Made by a program: the position numbers and the translations under genes. The notes under the pieces are model-generated. The model saw nothing but the letters and a program-made list of their open reading frames with translations. It was not told where the DNA came from and did no database searches. This document shows positions 36,514 to 46,355 of a stretch of DNA of 64,000 bases, piece by piece (position 1 is the stretch's first letter; each line of letters starts with the position of its first letter). This stretch comes from G026625185 sp963727835 (GTDB lineage Bacteria; Desulfobacterota; WTBG01; JAGOGO01). Location: contig CAVSIB010000042.1 in assembly GCA_963727835.1 (NCBI GenBank), forward strand, positions 55,269 through 119,268, read 5' to 3'.

Positions 36514-37462
36514 ATGCGAAGAATTTTCATACCCGCACTGATTTTTGTCTATCTAGTACTGATTTTCCTTCTCTGTTTCTCCAAAGGGCCGGCAAAAGGG
36601 GAGGACAAAAAGGCCGAAAAGGCCAAGGAAGGGTATGCGGGCGTGGAAGTCTGCCAAACCTGTCACGCGCAGGTGTACGAGCAGCTCACTAAGACGCCTA
36701 TGGGCACCCTGTTTCTGAAGCACCCCCGTACCGCTGCTGAAAAACTTGGGTGTGAAACGTGTCATGGACCGGGAACAGACCATGTCGATTCCGGAGGCAA
36801 AACCTTCGGGAGTATGGTGCGATTTACGAAGGGGTCGCCGACGCCTATTTCCGTGCGCAACGATGTCTGTCTCAAGTGCCATCAAAAGAGGGAGAGGCTT
36901 TTCTGGGCGGGCAGTGCTCATGAAACCAACGACCTCGCCTGCACCTCATGCCACGTAGTCCATACGGGACCGGGAATAACGGCCCGTGCTCAACTCGCCA
37001 ATATAACCGTAGAGGATACGTGCCTTACCTGTCATAAAGAGCAAGCCCGCGCGGAGCTGCGGTTTTCGCATCATCCCCTGCGCGAAGGAAAAATGGACTG
37101 CGCGAGTTGCCACAACCCGCACGGGACTACTTCGCCCAAGCTGGTAAAGGGGCTTTCCAATAAAGAACTCTGCTTTAATTGTCACGCCCAGTACCGAGGT
37201 CCGTTCGTTTTTCAGCACCCTCCCGTCATGGAGGATTGCTTCAATTGCCATCAGCCCCACGGCAGCGCCTATCCCAGCCTGCTGAAAGCCCCGCCCATCA
37301 GGTTGTGCCGGGAGTGCCACATTACCTTCCACAACGTCAGTTTCCAGCCGGCGGGGAAATGGAAGCCAAAGGCCAAATATGATGGTGGGCGGCGGGTGCC
37401 TCAACTGTCACCGGAACATCCACGGCAGCAACAATGTCAACGGCAATTTATTCTTTAGATAA
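36514..37462 (+). CDS. MtrA/DmsE-like decaheme cytochrome c, frameshifted near the 3' end
   Basis: Strong GGAGGAGG site before ATG 36514 and an N-terminal hydrophobic leader (IFIPALIFVYLVLIFLLCF). Nine CxxCH sites lie in frame: CQTCH, CETCH, CLKCH, CTSCH, CLTCH, CASCH, CFNCH, CFNCH, CRECH. Near 37393 the frame slips; the other frame gives GGCLNCHRNIHGSNN and NGNLFFR with a tenth heme, ending TAA at 37462. Corrected length is about 316 residues, typical of periplasmic decahemes that plug MtrB-type porins. The porin gene follows by 14 bp. Composition is more GC-rich than the flanking housekeeping genes. Confidence 0.88.
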
Positions 37463-37476
37463 AAGGGGGGGTGACG

Positions 37477-39438
37477 ATGAGTTAAGAGAGAAATCCTGGT
37501 CGTTTTTCTCGCAGTCATGTTTTTTATCCCTCTGACCTGCACAGGCGCTTTTGCGGAAACGGACGTGGGTGATTACACGTTGGGCGGCTATATCGGCTTG
37601 GGCGGAGGATTTCTCGCCGATCCCCCCAACCACGCGACGCGGGATATTTGGAAGAGTATATTCCCTTCCCCGAAGGGTTTCTCGCGGAAACGGATTTATC
37701 GCTGATGAGCAAGGACGCCCTGGAGTATTACAGATTCCTGATGAGCCATCCGGGATTAAGGGATCAGGATTTTTTCTCCAGGCGGGCAAACTCGGGGTCT
37801 ACCATACCGAAATTGAGTATGACCAGCTCCAACACCTTTACTCCACGGTGAATCCCTTTAATGACAATATCGAGATGCTTGTGCAGAGACTGCGGTTCAG
37901 CGGCTACTACATGCCAACACCCGATATCAACATTTTCGCCGAAAATCTTTTCCAGAGAAGAACTGGCCAGCAGCCAGCGACCTATTCATTAGGAAGCCCT
38001 GACACTAAAGGCGGCTATAATTTTACCACCTTTCTCAGGCCGATCGGTTATTCCCAAGACGACCTGACGGCCGGAGTGGAATTTGATCGGCGGATCTATC
38101 AGTTTCGTATGGCTTATCATCTTTCGACCTTTGAAGATGATACCACAGACGTTCTGGGACGGTCGGGCACCACCAATAACTTTGTAGCCCTGCCCCCCAG
38201 CAATTTAGCCAACTATGTAACCGGGGAGGGGGCCCTGAACCTGCTTGCCTACAAAACCAGGCTCACCGGTTCGTTTTCCTACGGCTGGCTGTCCCAGAAC
38301 GACACCGTCATCGATAGAAATGGTGTTTCGATCGGCGATGCGGGTCTCACCGCTTCGACTATGAACGGGTATATTTCCGGCGTCACCCGCCCCTGGGCCC
38401 CGCTAACCTTGAGGTATGCGTACAGGGCTTATAATTTTGATAATAGTTCCGCGGATAATAGAATTATGAACGCAATAAGTAGCAACCTAGACTTTTTCCG
38501 TGAGGGGCATTATTCGTATTTACGGCAGACTGGCTCTGTTGGCGCCGACTATAAAGTGAACAACATGTTGGCCTTCGATGTCGCCTATGCTTGGCAAGGA
38601 GTTGACCGCGACCATGATATGGGCCATACCACGAGCAATACGCCCCAGGTGGGCATCAGACTGTTTCTTACTGCCTGGCTGAACCTGACCGCCAACTATT
38701 CGTACTCAGACCGGCAAGGGAGCGATTATCGTGCAGGTCGAAGCCGGGGAGGTGATTCAATACAAATTCTACGCGGGAGACGACAAACGGCACAAGGTCG
38801 ATTTTATAGCCGAGGTGTTCCCCGTGAATAATGTCAGCTTCTCCTTCAATTTCTCGTTCTTCAACGACGATTTTAATAACTCCGCCTTCGGTTTGGTCAA
38901 CGATAAAGGCTGGTCGGCCGGGGCGGATGTGAGCTGGAGGCCGTTTGAGCGGGTCGCCTTGAGCTTGGGATATGACCACCAGGCAGTCAGCACTGATGAA
39001 CTCGCTCGCCAGGCTCCTCCTGGTATTGTTCCGGACCCGGGTTTTGTGGTAGGGGGTGATTCGGGCCCCCATTTGCACACCACCGATGCATATGACACTG
39101 TCACCGCCAGAGGGGACTTTAAGCTCATTCCGAACAAGCTGTGGCTCACGACCAGCGCCAGCTACTCCTATTCGACCTCGGATTTCCACAACCCGGCCAT
39201 GCCCAATCTGAACGAAACCTTCGCCAATGTAGATACATGGTGCACCTACCGGTTCAACGAGCACTGGGGTTGCAAAATGGGATATATATTCGAGATCTTT
39301 AACATGGCCGATGCCTACCAAACGCTTTACCTGACGGGAATCCCTTCGACGGCAAATCAGATGTATAATACCCTGGGTGGGTTTTACAAGGACGGCCCGG
39401 CGCATGTGCTGGAGGGATATTTACAGTACAGGTTCTAG
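37477..39438 (+). CDS. MtrB/PioB-like outer-membrane beta-barrel of a porin-cytochrome conduit, multiply frameshifted
   Basis: Reading follows frame jumps: signal peptide ILVVFLAVMFFIPLTCTGAFA from ATG 37477, YTLGGYIGLGGGFL, then EEYIPFPEGFLAETDLSL and KDALEYYRFLMSHPG, then from about 37785 GKLGVYHTEIEYDQLQHLYS, and after about 38735 VIQYKFYAGDDKRHKVDF, ending with EGYLQYRF. At least four indels are needed; the 1962-nt span is in register overall, about 653 residues, typical of MtrB/PioB. Many alternating aromatic beta-strands and the terminal Phe indicate an outer-membrane barrel. With the decaheme protein it would form a trans-outer-membrane electron conduit. No surface cytochrome (MtrC/OmcA type) is seen nearby. 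Confidence 0.8.
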
Positions 39439-39452
39439 CTGGAGCTGACGAG

Positions 39453-39739
39453 GTAGGCTCCGAAGTATGATTTGTCTACTTCGACTTCTCCGGAAAAAGG
39501 AGATGATGGCTCACAGAACTCGGCAATCCTTTTTTTGATAAGCAAGAGACAACGATTAACGATATTGCGATTCAAACTGGTCAAAAAACAATTTTATGAG
39601 CGTCTAAATCCAGAGAAAAGTATCTGATAAACCCTGGAAATTTAGCCTCAGAAATTTTTTTGAACGCTTTAGGTACTTGTTGCTTATTGTCATGACGAGC
39701 TTTTTAGCACTTTTACCTGTGCTAATCTAGTCTAGACCC
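39453..39739 (-). mobile_element. Truncated IS1595-family element, right end
   Basis: About 290 bp that parallel 10012-10298: the transposase N-terminal region (GGCTCCGAAGTATGATT, GGAGATGATGGCTCACAG on the plus strand) and the right inverted repeat CTAGTCTAGACCC at 39727-39739. The left two thirds are missing. It starts 14 bp after the barrel gene ends, so it marks the right-hand boundary of the conduit segment. Confidence 0.8.
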
Positions 39740-39782
39740 TAAAACTATTTATAAATTATTCCACTAAAAAAGAGGTGTTACT

Positions 39783-40122
39783 ATGAAAAAAGTTCTGATA
39801 GGTTTGGCCTTGGTCGCTTTCCTCCTTAATCTTACTGGAACCGCCATCGCGGCTGGTGCAGAACTATGGGCAAAAAAATGCGCCCTCTGCCACGGTAAGG
39901 ATGGGAAAGGAACGACCCCAATGTGCGAGAAATTCAAGTGCCGTGACCTGACAAACCCGAAAGTGCAAGCAGCATTTACCGATGACCAGGTAGCCAAGAG
40001 CATCATTGAGGGAATCAAAGATAAATCAGGGAACACCGTGATGCCTTCCGTTCAAAGAAAAGCTCACAACTGAAGAGGTTAAAGAAATCGTTCAATTTCT
40101 TCGGACACTTAAGGGCAAGTGA
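39783..40122 (+). CDS. Periplasmic monoheme cytochrome c, frameshifted
   Basis: Signal peptide MKKVLIGLALVAFLLNLTGTAIA, then one class I heme site CALCHGKDGKG and the distal methionine region NTVMPS. One extra T near 40043 ends the frame as VMPSVQRKAHN. Reading past it gives FKEKLTTEEVKEI, RTLKGK and a TGA at 40120-40122, as in the partial copy at 31765. Corrected size is about 112 residues. It has GAGGTG before the ATG. It would be a soluble periplasmic carrier, possibly between the quinol-oxidising cytochromes and the decaheme protein. Confidence 0.87.
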
Positions 40123-40402
40123 TCCTACGCTCGAGGATCTGTTTAAATTGGCAAATCTTAAGGATCGAATCTTGAATTCTCCGGTCAATATCGACCCTAA
40201 GGATCGGCTTGGGGCATTTCGTGATCCCAACAACTTGATATTTGATGTCGTATAGGGTTTGATTGGATTTAAAACAATTTTTCATACTGCATGCATACTA
40301 AAGTCTCCGCCTGAAGGCGAGGGTTTTCCTTTCAATACCAGAATGGGTCAATAACCGGTTGAATGGCCTGAGTGAAAGAACAAAAAGTGCAATGGTGTTT
40401 TT
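40123..40402. other. 280-bp gap with a short unidentified coding-like stretch
   Basis: On the plus strand, DPTLEDLFKLANLKDRIL and NIDPKDRLGAFRDPNN can be read without a stop from about 40121 to 40254, but no start codon or ribosome site fits and I do not know the family. A small hairpin (CGCCTGAAGGCG) is at about 40308-40320. Probably a gene remnant. Confidence 0.3.
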
Positions 40403-40462
40403 ATGCCTGACGCTCAACCAAGAATAGTCCCTTCCAAAGAATCATCCCTCATGAATAATTGA

Positions 40463-41918
40463 ATGAGTTTTTTGGGGATTATCCTGGCAATTTGCAGTTT
40501 TATTGCTGTCCTTGCTCTTTTCGGAATCGAATTTATTCGTGGTTTTACAACCCCTTACACAGCCGTAATAACCTATGTTCTCATACCTGGCGGGTTTATC
40601 ACGGGTCTGCTTTTAGTCGTTGTGGGCGCTTGGCGTGAGCACCGGCGTCGTCATATAGCAGCAAAGGGGTGTTCTCCACCGCTTCCACGTATTGACCTCA
40701 GCATATCTTCTCATCGGAATACTTTTATAGCAGTTTTGGTTATTGCTTTTTCCTTTCTTATTTTTTCCGCTCTCGGTACCTACCGAGTCTATCAATTTAC
40801 AGAATCCGTCCGTTTTTGCGGGCTTTTATGTCACTCTGTCTTGAAACCGGAATATACTTTATATAAAAGATCGCCCCATGCGAGGGTACGCTGCACGGAA
40901 TGCCATGTAGGCCCTGGGGCAAACTTTTTCGTTAAATCAAAATTTTCAGGAGTCTATCAAATTTACGCGACTATCGCTGAAGAAGTATCCCCGCCCCATT
41001 CCAACCCCTGTTAAAAATCTCCGGCCCGCACGGGAGACCTGCGAAGAGTGCCACTGGTCTCAGATGTTTTCGGGGTCGGTAGAGAGGATTCATACCCATT
41101 TCCGTACGACGGAGAATAATGATCCCTGGACGATCCGCCTATTACTTAAGGTCGGAGGAGGTGGCCCCACACGAGTTCCCGTGAATGGGATCCACTGGCA
41201 CATGAGCCCAGTGACTCGAGTGGAATACATTGCAACGAAAAACGACCGGCAGGAAATCCCGTGGGTAAAGGTCATTCATCCGGATGGAAGTGTGACCGTA
41301 TACCAATCAAGGGGAAAGGAACTGAAAGCCGATACAATTTCCAAAGCAAGGCCCAGATTGATGGATTGTATCGACTGCCACAATCGTCCGACACATATCT
41401 ATTCCACGCCGGACAAAGCAATGGACGATGCCTTATTGTTTGGGCGAATCGATCGGTCCATACCCTTTATTAAGAAAAATGGGGTTCAAGCGTTGGTGGA
41501 AAGCGGCGAGATTAGTAAAACAGAGTCTGAAGGGTTCGAGAACGTAAAGAAGAAACTAATGACGGACTATTCTGGTTACAGGGATAAGAATAAAATTCTT
41601 ATCGCCATCTCCGAAATTCAAAGGATATTCCGTGAAAATTTCTTCCCAGAAATGAAGGCGAGCTGGAAATGCTATCCGGATAATATCGGACATTCAATCT
41701 GGCCGGGATGTATGCGATGCCATGACGGACAGCATGTGAGCTCAGATGGAAAAAAAATCTCACAGGACTGCAACACATGCCATCTTATTATAAGCCAGGG
41801 GTTTGGCTTAGAAACTAAGTCCATTAGCCCTGAAGGCCTTAAATTCGACCACCCGGGAGGAGAGATAAGCTTAGAATTTTTTTGCAGCGACTGCCATAAG
41901 GGCGCTTTGGTGGAGTAA
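40463..41918 (+). CDS. NapC/NirT-type heptaheme quinol dehydrogenase, frameshifted
   Basis: Two N-terminal transmembrane helices (FLGIILAICSFIAVLALFGI; residues about 35-55), then a third (FIAVLVIAFSFLIFSALG). Heme sites are CGLLCH (CX3CH), CTECH, CEECH, CIDCH, CMRCH, CNTCH and CSDCH. One extra base near 41000 splits the gene after EEVSPPH; the next frame reads PIPTPVKNLRPARETCEECH. The 1456-nt span is one base over a multiple of three, about 484 residues. An in-frame ATG at 40403 gives MPDAQPRIVPSKESSLMNN, then TGA at 40460-40462 where related proteins have Trp, so the true start may be upstream. It would oxidise menaquinol and feed periplasmic cytochromes. Confidence 0.82.
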
Positions 41919-42349
41919 TATCAGTTTTCTTTCATTGTCTAACTTTGTTGGGAGCGTCATCGGCTTCCTCAACCTATTAGTAATACTGGTGCGAAGACTT
42001 CTTTTGCACTTTCGTTATCCTTCATTCTTGTCCAATTAGGTTCAAAAAAGCAGCCTCCTGTTGTAAGGTATAAGAGTTATAACCATACTAAAATCCTTAC
42101 AAACCGGAGGTTGGAGCCATGATAAGATTTCATGCATCTTTTGTCAATTGCTTGTAGCCCCGGATAAACTGCCCGCTAATACCTTTAAAAATTTTCTCCT
42201 TTCCATCTTCGACTATTTCCCTCCAGGAGAGATAGAGAACCTATATACGTTGCCTCCAACATTTCCTTGTGTGCCTGATTTGACAGTTTTTGAGCATAAT
42301 TGCACAATCAATTAAAACACATTAAACGTTCTCCGCCATAGCAACCAGC
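41919..42349. other. 430-bp gap containing repeat copy B
   Basis: The first 100 bp show nothing recognisable. The direct repeat copy B is at 42019-42148. After it, LLVAPDKLPANTFKNFLLS and FDYFPPGEIENLY can be read on the plus strand to a TAA at about 42316, but without a start or known family. It is probably leftover mobile-element or gene sequence. Confidence 0.4.
42019..42148. repeat. 131-bp direct repeat, copy B
   Basis: Partner of 35441-35571, same orientation, about 13 differences and one gap by eye. Here neither a cytochrome gene on the minus side nor a transposase on the plus side remains attached. The two copies bracket about 6.4 kb with the decaheme/barrel pair, monoheme cytochrome and NapC/NirT gene. 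Confidence 0.75.
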
Positions 42350-43537
42350 CTAGGATTTATATCCAGCGTTAATCGTTACATAATCAGGGGAAAGGTCAGT
42401 CGTTAAAATGGAAGCTTCTCGCTTGCCCTGATTAAGGACAAGGGTTACCGTAAAGTTTCTTTTGGTTAATATTGCTTGGGCTTGCTTTTCATTGTGCGGA
42501 GCAACATTAACCCCTTTTTTTACCAACGGGATTTTCTCGATAAAAAGATCAACTTTTTCAAACGCGAGGGGAAAAATGGTTTTCCCCGCAGCAGCAATGA
42601 TCCGTCCCCAATTAACTTCCTCCCCGTAAAAAGCAGTCTTCACCAAAGGCGAATGCGCAATACTCCGGGCGATGGTTTCTGCTTCTTCAGTAGACTTGGC
42701 CTTTTTCACCTTTATTTCAATTACCTTTGTTGCTCCTTCGCCGTCCTGGACAATTTTTTGCGCCAATTCTGCCAGTACCTCAAAAAGCATGGCTTTAAAT
42801 CCCGTGTTTTCAGCAGTCTTTTTTGAAAAAGGCGGGTTCTCTGCCCGACCATTAGCTAATAATAAAACCGTATCATTGGTGCTTGTATCGCCATCAATCG
42901 TGATTTGGTTCAAAGACCTCATCACTCCTTCGTCTAATAAGGATTGCAATGTTCGCGGTAATACTGCGGCATTGGTTACAATAAAGACTAACATCGTTGC
43001 TAACGAGGGATTAATCATTCCCGCCCCTTTTGCAACGCCTCCGATGAGAATCTTTTTCCCGGCAATTATTTTTTTTCGAAAAGCGATCTTTGTCACAGTA
43101 TCCGTGGTCATAATCGCCTGAGCAAAATCCTCAACCTTCTCCTCACCGAGGTCGTGACAAAGACCAGGCAATTGCGTTGACATTTTATTAACCGGCAAAA
43201 ACTCTCCAATCACACCGGTTGAGGATACGGCAATCAAATCAGGAGAGATTTTTAATATACGAGCAGTTTCGGCTGACAGCCTTTTGGCATCGTCAATCCC
43301 CTTCTTCCCTGTACAGGCATTTGCACACCCACTGTTAACCAGCACTGCCTGAATATATCCTTTTTGTATATTCTGGTGCGTCAAAAAAACCGGAGCCGCT
43401 TTTACCCAGTTTTGAGTAAAAACCCCCGCGACTACTGCAGGGACTTCTGAGTAGAGTAATCCCATGTCCTTCTTCCCATTCTTTTTTATTCCCCCAGAAA
43501 TACTATTAAAAGAAAAACCTGGAATAACTATTTTCAT
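42350..43537 (-). CDS. argJ: Glutamate N-acetyltransferase / N-acetylglutamate synthase
   Basis: 395 residues from ATG 43537 (GGAAGGT upstream); the longer frame to 43597 would lie within secA. It is a self-cleaving N-terminal nucleophile enzyme: the cleavage/nucleophile region is KGAGMINPSLATMLVF, with Thr the expected nucleophile. Other motifs are GLLYSEVPAVVAGVFTQN, VNSGCANACTGKKG, STGVIGEFLP and TIDGDTSTNDT. It transfers acetyl from N-acetylornithine to glutamate and may also use acetyl-CoA. It begins just past the secA stop. Confidence 0.94.
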   Translation of the reverse strand: MKIVIPGFSFNSISGGIKKNGKKDMGLLYSEVPAVVAGVFTQNWVKAAPVFLTHQNIQKGYIQAVLVNSGCANACTGKKGIDDAKRLSAETARILKISPDLIAVSSTGVIGEFLPVNKMSTQLPGLCHDLGEEKVEDFAQAIMTTDTVTKIAFRKKIIAGKKILIGGVAKGAGMINPSLATMLVFIVTNAAVLPRTLQSLLDEGVMRSLNQITIDGDTSTNDTVLLLANGRAENPPFSKKTAENTGFKAMLFEVLAELAQKIVQDGEGATKVIEIKVKKAKSTEEAETIARSIAHSPLVKTAFYGEEVNWGRIIAAAGKTIFPLAFEKVDLFIEKIPLVKKGVNVAPHNEKQAQAILTKRNFTVTLVLNQGKREASILTTDLSPDYVTINAGYKS

Positions 43538-43541
43538 AGTG

Positions 43542-46355
43542 TTACCTTCCACAGCATTTTTTAAATTTTTTTCCACTCCCGCATGGACAGGGATCATTCC
43601 TTCCTACTTTTTTGCTTTCTCGCTTAATGGTTTTTGGTTTCGCGTCCCCTTCTCCCCGGCTTAAAACGAGCTGCGAGGAAGGAGCTGCCGTGATAACGTC
43701 AGGTTCAGGAGCAATGCGCACCCGAAAAAGCCGTGAGATGGTTTCTTCCTTGATCCTTTGGATCAGTTCTTGGAACATCTCAAACCCTTCCCTCTGATAT
43801 TCATTAAGAGGATTTTTCTGTCCATAGCCGCGAAGTCCGATTCCTTCCTTAAGATGATCGAGATTGAGAAGATGTTCCTTCCAAAGGGTATCAATCGCGT
43901 GAAGCGAACAGATTGATTCAAGGTAGCGAAGACCAGGTTCACCGAACTCTTTTTCCTTCTGTTGATAAATCTGTTGAATTTGATTAATGACCAAATCCAG
44001 CAACTTTTCTTGACTCAACTCTTCTATCTGCTGCCGGTTAAGAGAAAGCCGAAACGCAAAAAGCCTAAAAATTTCATCCTGGAGTCCCCGCAGATCCCAT
44101 TCCGATGGCGGAAGGTCCGGATGGATATGCTTATTGATGATGTCTTCGCAAAATCCTGCGCTCATCTCCATGATATCTTCGCGAAGGTTTTCACCCCGGA
44201 GAACGCGATTTCGCTGCTCATAGATTACTTCCCGCTGTTTATTCATCACATCATCATATTCCAGAAGGTGCTTCCGCATATCAAAGTTATTCGCCTCTAC
44301 TCTTCCCTGGGCATTTTCAATCGCCCGCGTGATAAGAGGATGTTCGATGGGTTGCCCGTCTTCCATACCCATTTTTTCCATAATGGTAGCAATCCGCTCA
44401 GAACCAAAAATTCTCAGCAGATCATCTTCCAAGGAAAGATAAAACCGGGAAGAACCCGGATCACCCTGCCGACCAGTGCGGCCGCGAAGCTGACGGTCAA
44501 TCCGGCGCGCCTCATGCCGCTCAGTTCCAATGATGTAAAGGCCACCGGCCTCGGCCACACCGAGACCAAGCTTGATATCGGTCCCTCGGCCAGCCATATT
44601 TGTGGCAATGGTTACTGCTCCGGGTTGACCAGCATTAGCAACAATCTCAGCCTCTTCTTTGTGCCGCTTGGCATTAAGAACTGAATGTTTTATCTTTTTC
44701 CCAAGCATCCGGCTTAAAGTCTCAGAAACTTCGACCGAGGTTGTCCCCACAAGAACCGGCCGATTTTGGTTTTGCATATCCATAATTTCATCTATTACCG
44801 CCCGGTACTTCTCCCCTCTGGTCTTATAAATCATATCCGGATAATCAGTCCGCCGGACAGGTTCATTGGTGGGAATAACTAAAACATCAAGCTTATATAT
44901 CTTCAGAAATTCGGGTGCTTCGGTCTCGGCGGTTCCTGTCATGCCCGCTAATTTTTCATACATCCGAAAGTAATTTTGGAGGGTGATGGTAGCAAAGGTC
45001 TGTGTTTCTCCTTCAATCGTCACCTCTTCTTTAGCTTCTAACGCTTGATGCAACCCTTCGCTGTACCTTCGCCCGGGTAAAAGTCGACCGGTAAATTCAT
45101 CGACAATGAGTACCTTGCCATCGGAAACAACATAGCCTACATCTTTCTCGAACAGGGAGTACGCACGAAGCAGTTGGTGGACATTCTGGATTTTTTCTCC
45201 CTTGTCTGAAAACTCCTTTTCTAATGCTGTGCGACGTTTATTTTTTTCGGTTTCGTCAAGATCAGACTCCTCCTCGAATTGAGTTAAGTCCGGAAGCACA
45301 AACATTTCAGGGTCATTGGGAGAAAGAAAATGTCTTCCTTTCTCGGTTAAATCAACCACATTATTCTTCTCTTCGATTGCGAAATAAAGCTCTTCATCCA
45401 GTTCAGGAAGCTTTTTATCTCGGATAAAATCCATCTCCACATTTTCGACCAGCTTCTTATATTTCCCCTCTTTAAGGATTTTAAGAAACCGTTTATTCTT
45501 GGGCGCACCACGCTTGGCCTGGAGGAGTTTAATCCCCGCATCATACTCTTTTTCTTCGTTCAGGAAATCTTCTGCTTCCTTAATTAACTTATTAACCAGC
45601 GTGGTTTGGGCATTGACCAACCGCTGTACCAAAGGCTTCATTTCAGCATAACGGTTGGAAGAGTGCTCCACCGGACCGGAGATAATGAGCGGGGTTCGTG
45701 CCTCATCAACAAGAATACTATCCACCTCATCCACAATCGCATAATAGTGTTTCCTCTGAACCTGGTCTTCAAGGCTATGCGCCATGTTATCTCTGAGATA
45801 ATCAAACCCGAACTCGGTGTTGGTACCATACGTGATATCGGCCTGATAGGCGTTCCTTCGGCTTGTTGTTTCCAGATCATGATAGATAACATCCACGCTG
45901 ATTCCCAAATATTCGTAGATCTTCCCCATCCAATCTCGGTCACGTTTGGCTAAGTAATCATTAACCGTTATAATATGAACACCTCGCCCGGTGAGTGCAT
46001 TAAGGTAGGCCGGAAGCGTTGAAACTAACGTTTTCCCTTCTCCCGTAGCCATTTCGGTAATTCTTCCTTGATGGAGAGCCACACCACCGAGTATTTGAAC
46101 ATCATAGTGTCGCTCCCCCAATACCCTCCGGGCGGTCTCCCGTACCACGGCATACGCCTCACCCAGCAAATCATCAAGGGATTCTCCGCGACCATACCGT
46201 TCCTTAAACTCCACCGTTTTAGCCTTCAACTGGGATTCGCTTAATTTTTTGATTTCCGGTTCTAACGCATTAATCCGCTCAAGAAGAGGCCAGATTTTTT
46301 TCAATTCCCGTTCATTCCGGTTTCCGAATATTTTTTGTCCTAACAATTTAATCAA
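43542..46355 (-). CDS. secA: Preprotein translocase ATPase SecA
   Basis: 937 residues from TTG 46355. Walker A is MATGEGKTLVS (residues about 99-109), DEAD box DEVDSILVDEARTPL, preprotein cross-linking domain and helicase motifs GRLLPGRRYSEGLHQALEAKE, VLVGTTSVEVSE, TNMAGRGTDIKLG and QLRGRTGRQGDPG. A charged insertion of about 75 residues is present around residues 260-330. The C-terminal SEC-C zinc site CPCGSGKKFKKCC is complete, so it should bind SecB or ribosomes. It drives export through SecYEG, which all the cytochromes and the barrel protein here would require. Confidence 0.97.
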   Translation of the reverse strand: MIKLLGQKIFGNRNERELKKIWPLLERINALEPEIKKLSESQLKAKTVEFKERYGRGESLDDLLGEAYAVVRETARRVLGERHYDVQILGGVALHQGRITEMATGEGKTLVSTLPAYLNALTGRGVHIITVNDYLAKRDRDWMGKIYEYLGISVDVIYHDLETTSRRNAYQADITYGTNTEFGFDYLRDNMAHSLEDQVQRKHYYAIVDEVDSILVDEARTPLIISGPVEHSSNRYAEMKPLVQRLVNAQTTLVNKLIKEAEDFLNEEKEYDAGIKLLQAKRGAPKNKRFLKILKEGKYKKLVENVEMDFIRDKKLPELDEELYFAIEEKNNVVDLTEKGRHFLSPNDPEMFVLPDLTQFEEESDLDETEKNKRRTALEKEFSDKGEKIQNVHQLLRAYSLFEKDVGYVVSDGKVLIVDEFTGRLLPGRRYSEGLHQALEAKEEVTIEGETQTFATITLQNYFRMYEKLAGMTGTAETEAPEFLKIYKLDVLVIPTNEPVRRTDYPDMIYKTRGEKYRAVIDEIMDMQNQNRPVLVGTTSVEVSETLSRMLGKKIKHSVLNAKRHKEEAEIVANAGQPGAVTIATNMAGRGTDIKLGLGVAEAGGLYIIGTERHEARRIDRQLRGRTGRQGDPGSSRFYLSLEDDLLRIFGSERIATIMEKMGMEDGQPIEHPLITRAIENAQGRVEANNFDMRKHLLEYDDVMNKQREVIYEQRNRVLRGENLREDIMEMSAGFCEDIINKHIHPDLPPSEWDLRGLQDEIFRLFAFRLSLNRQQIEELSQEKLLDLVINQIQQIYQQKEKEFGEPGLRYLESICSLHAIDTLWKEHLLNLDHLKEGIGLRGYGQKNPLNEYQREGFEMFQELIQRIKEETISRLFRVRIAPEPDVITAAPSSQLVLSRGEGDAKPKTIKRESKKVGRNDPCPCGSGKKFKKCCGR

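Noticed and set aside
36553..36921. Long antisense frames under the decaheme and barrel genes
   Set aside because: They are shadows of GC-rich coding sequence; the plus-strand frames carry heme motifs and signal peptides.
40460..40462. Recoding of TGA as Trp or Gly, suggested by TGA in the NapC/NirT leader and in yraN
   Set aside because: Intact genes use TGA as a normal stop (for example acsD into the next gene as TGATG), and the two sites would need different amino acids.
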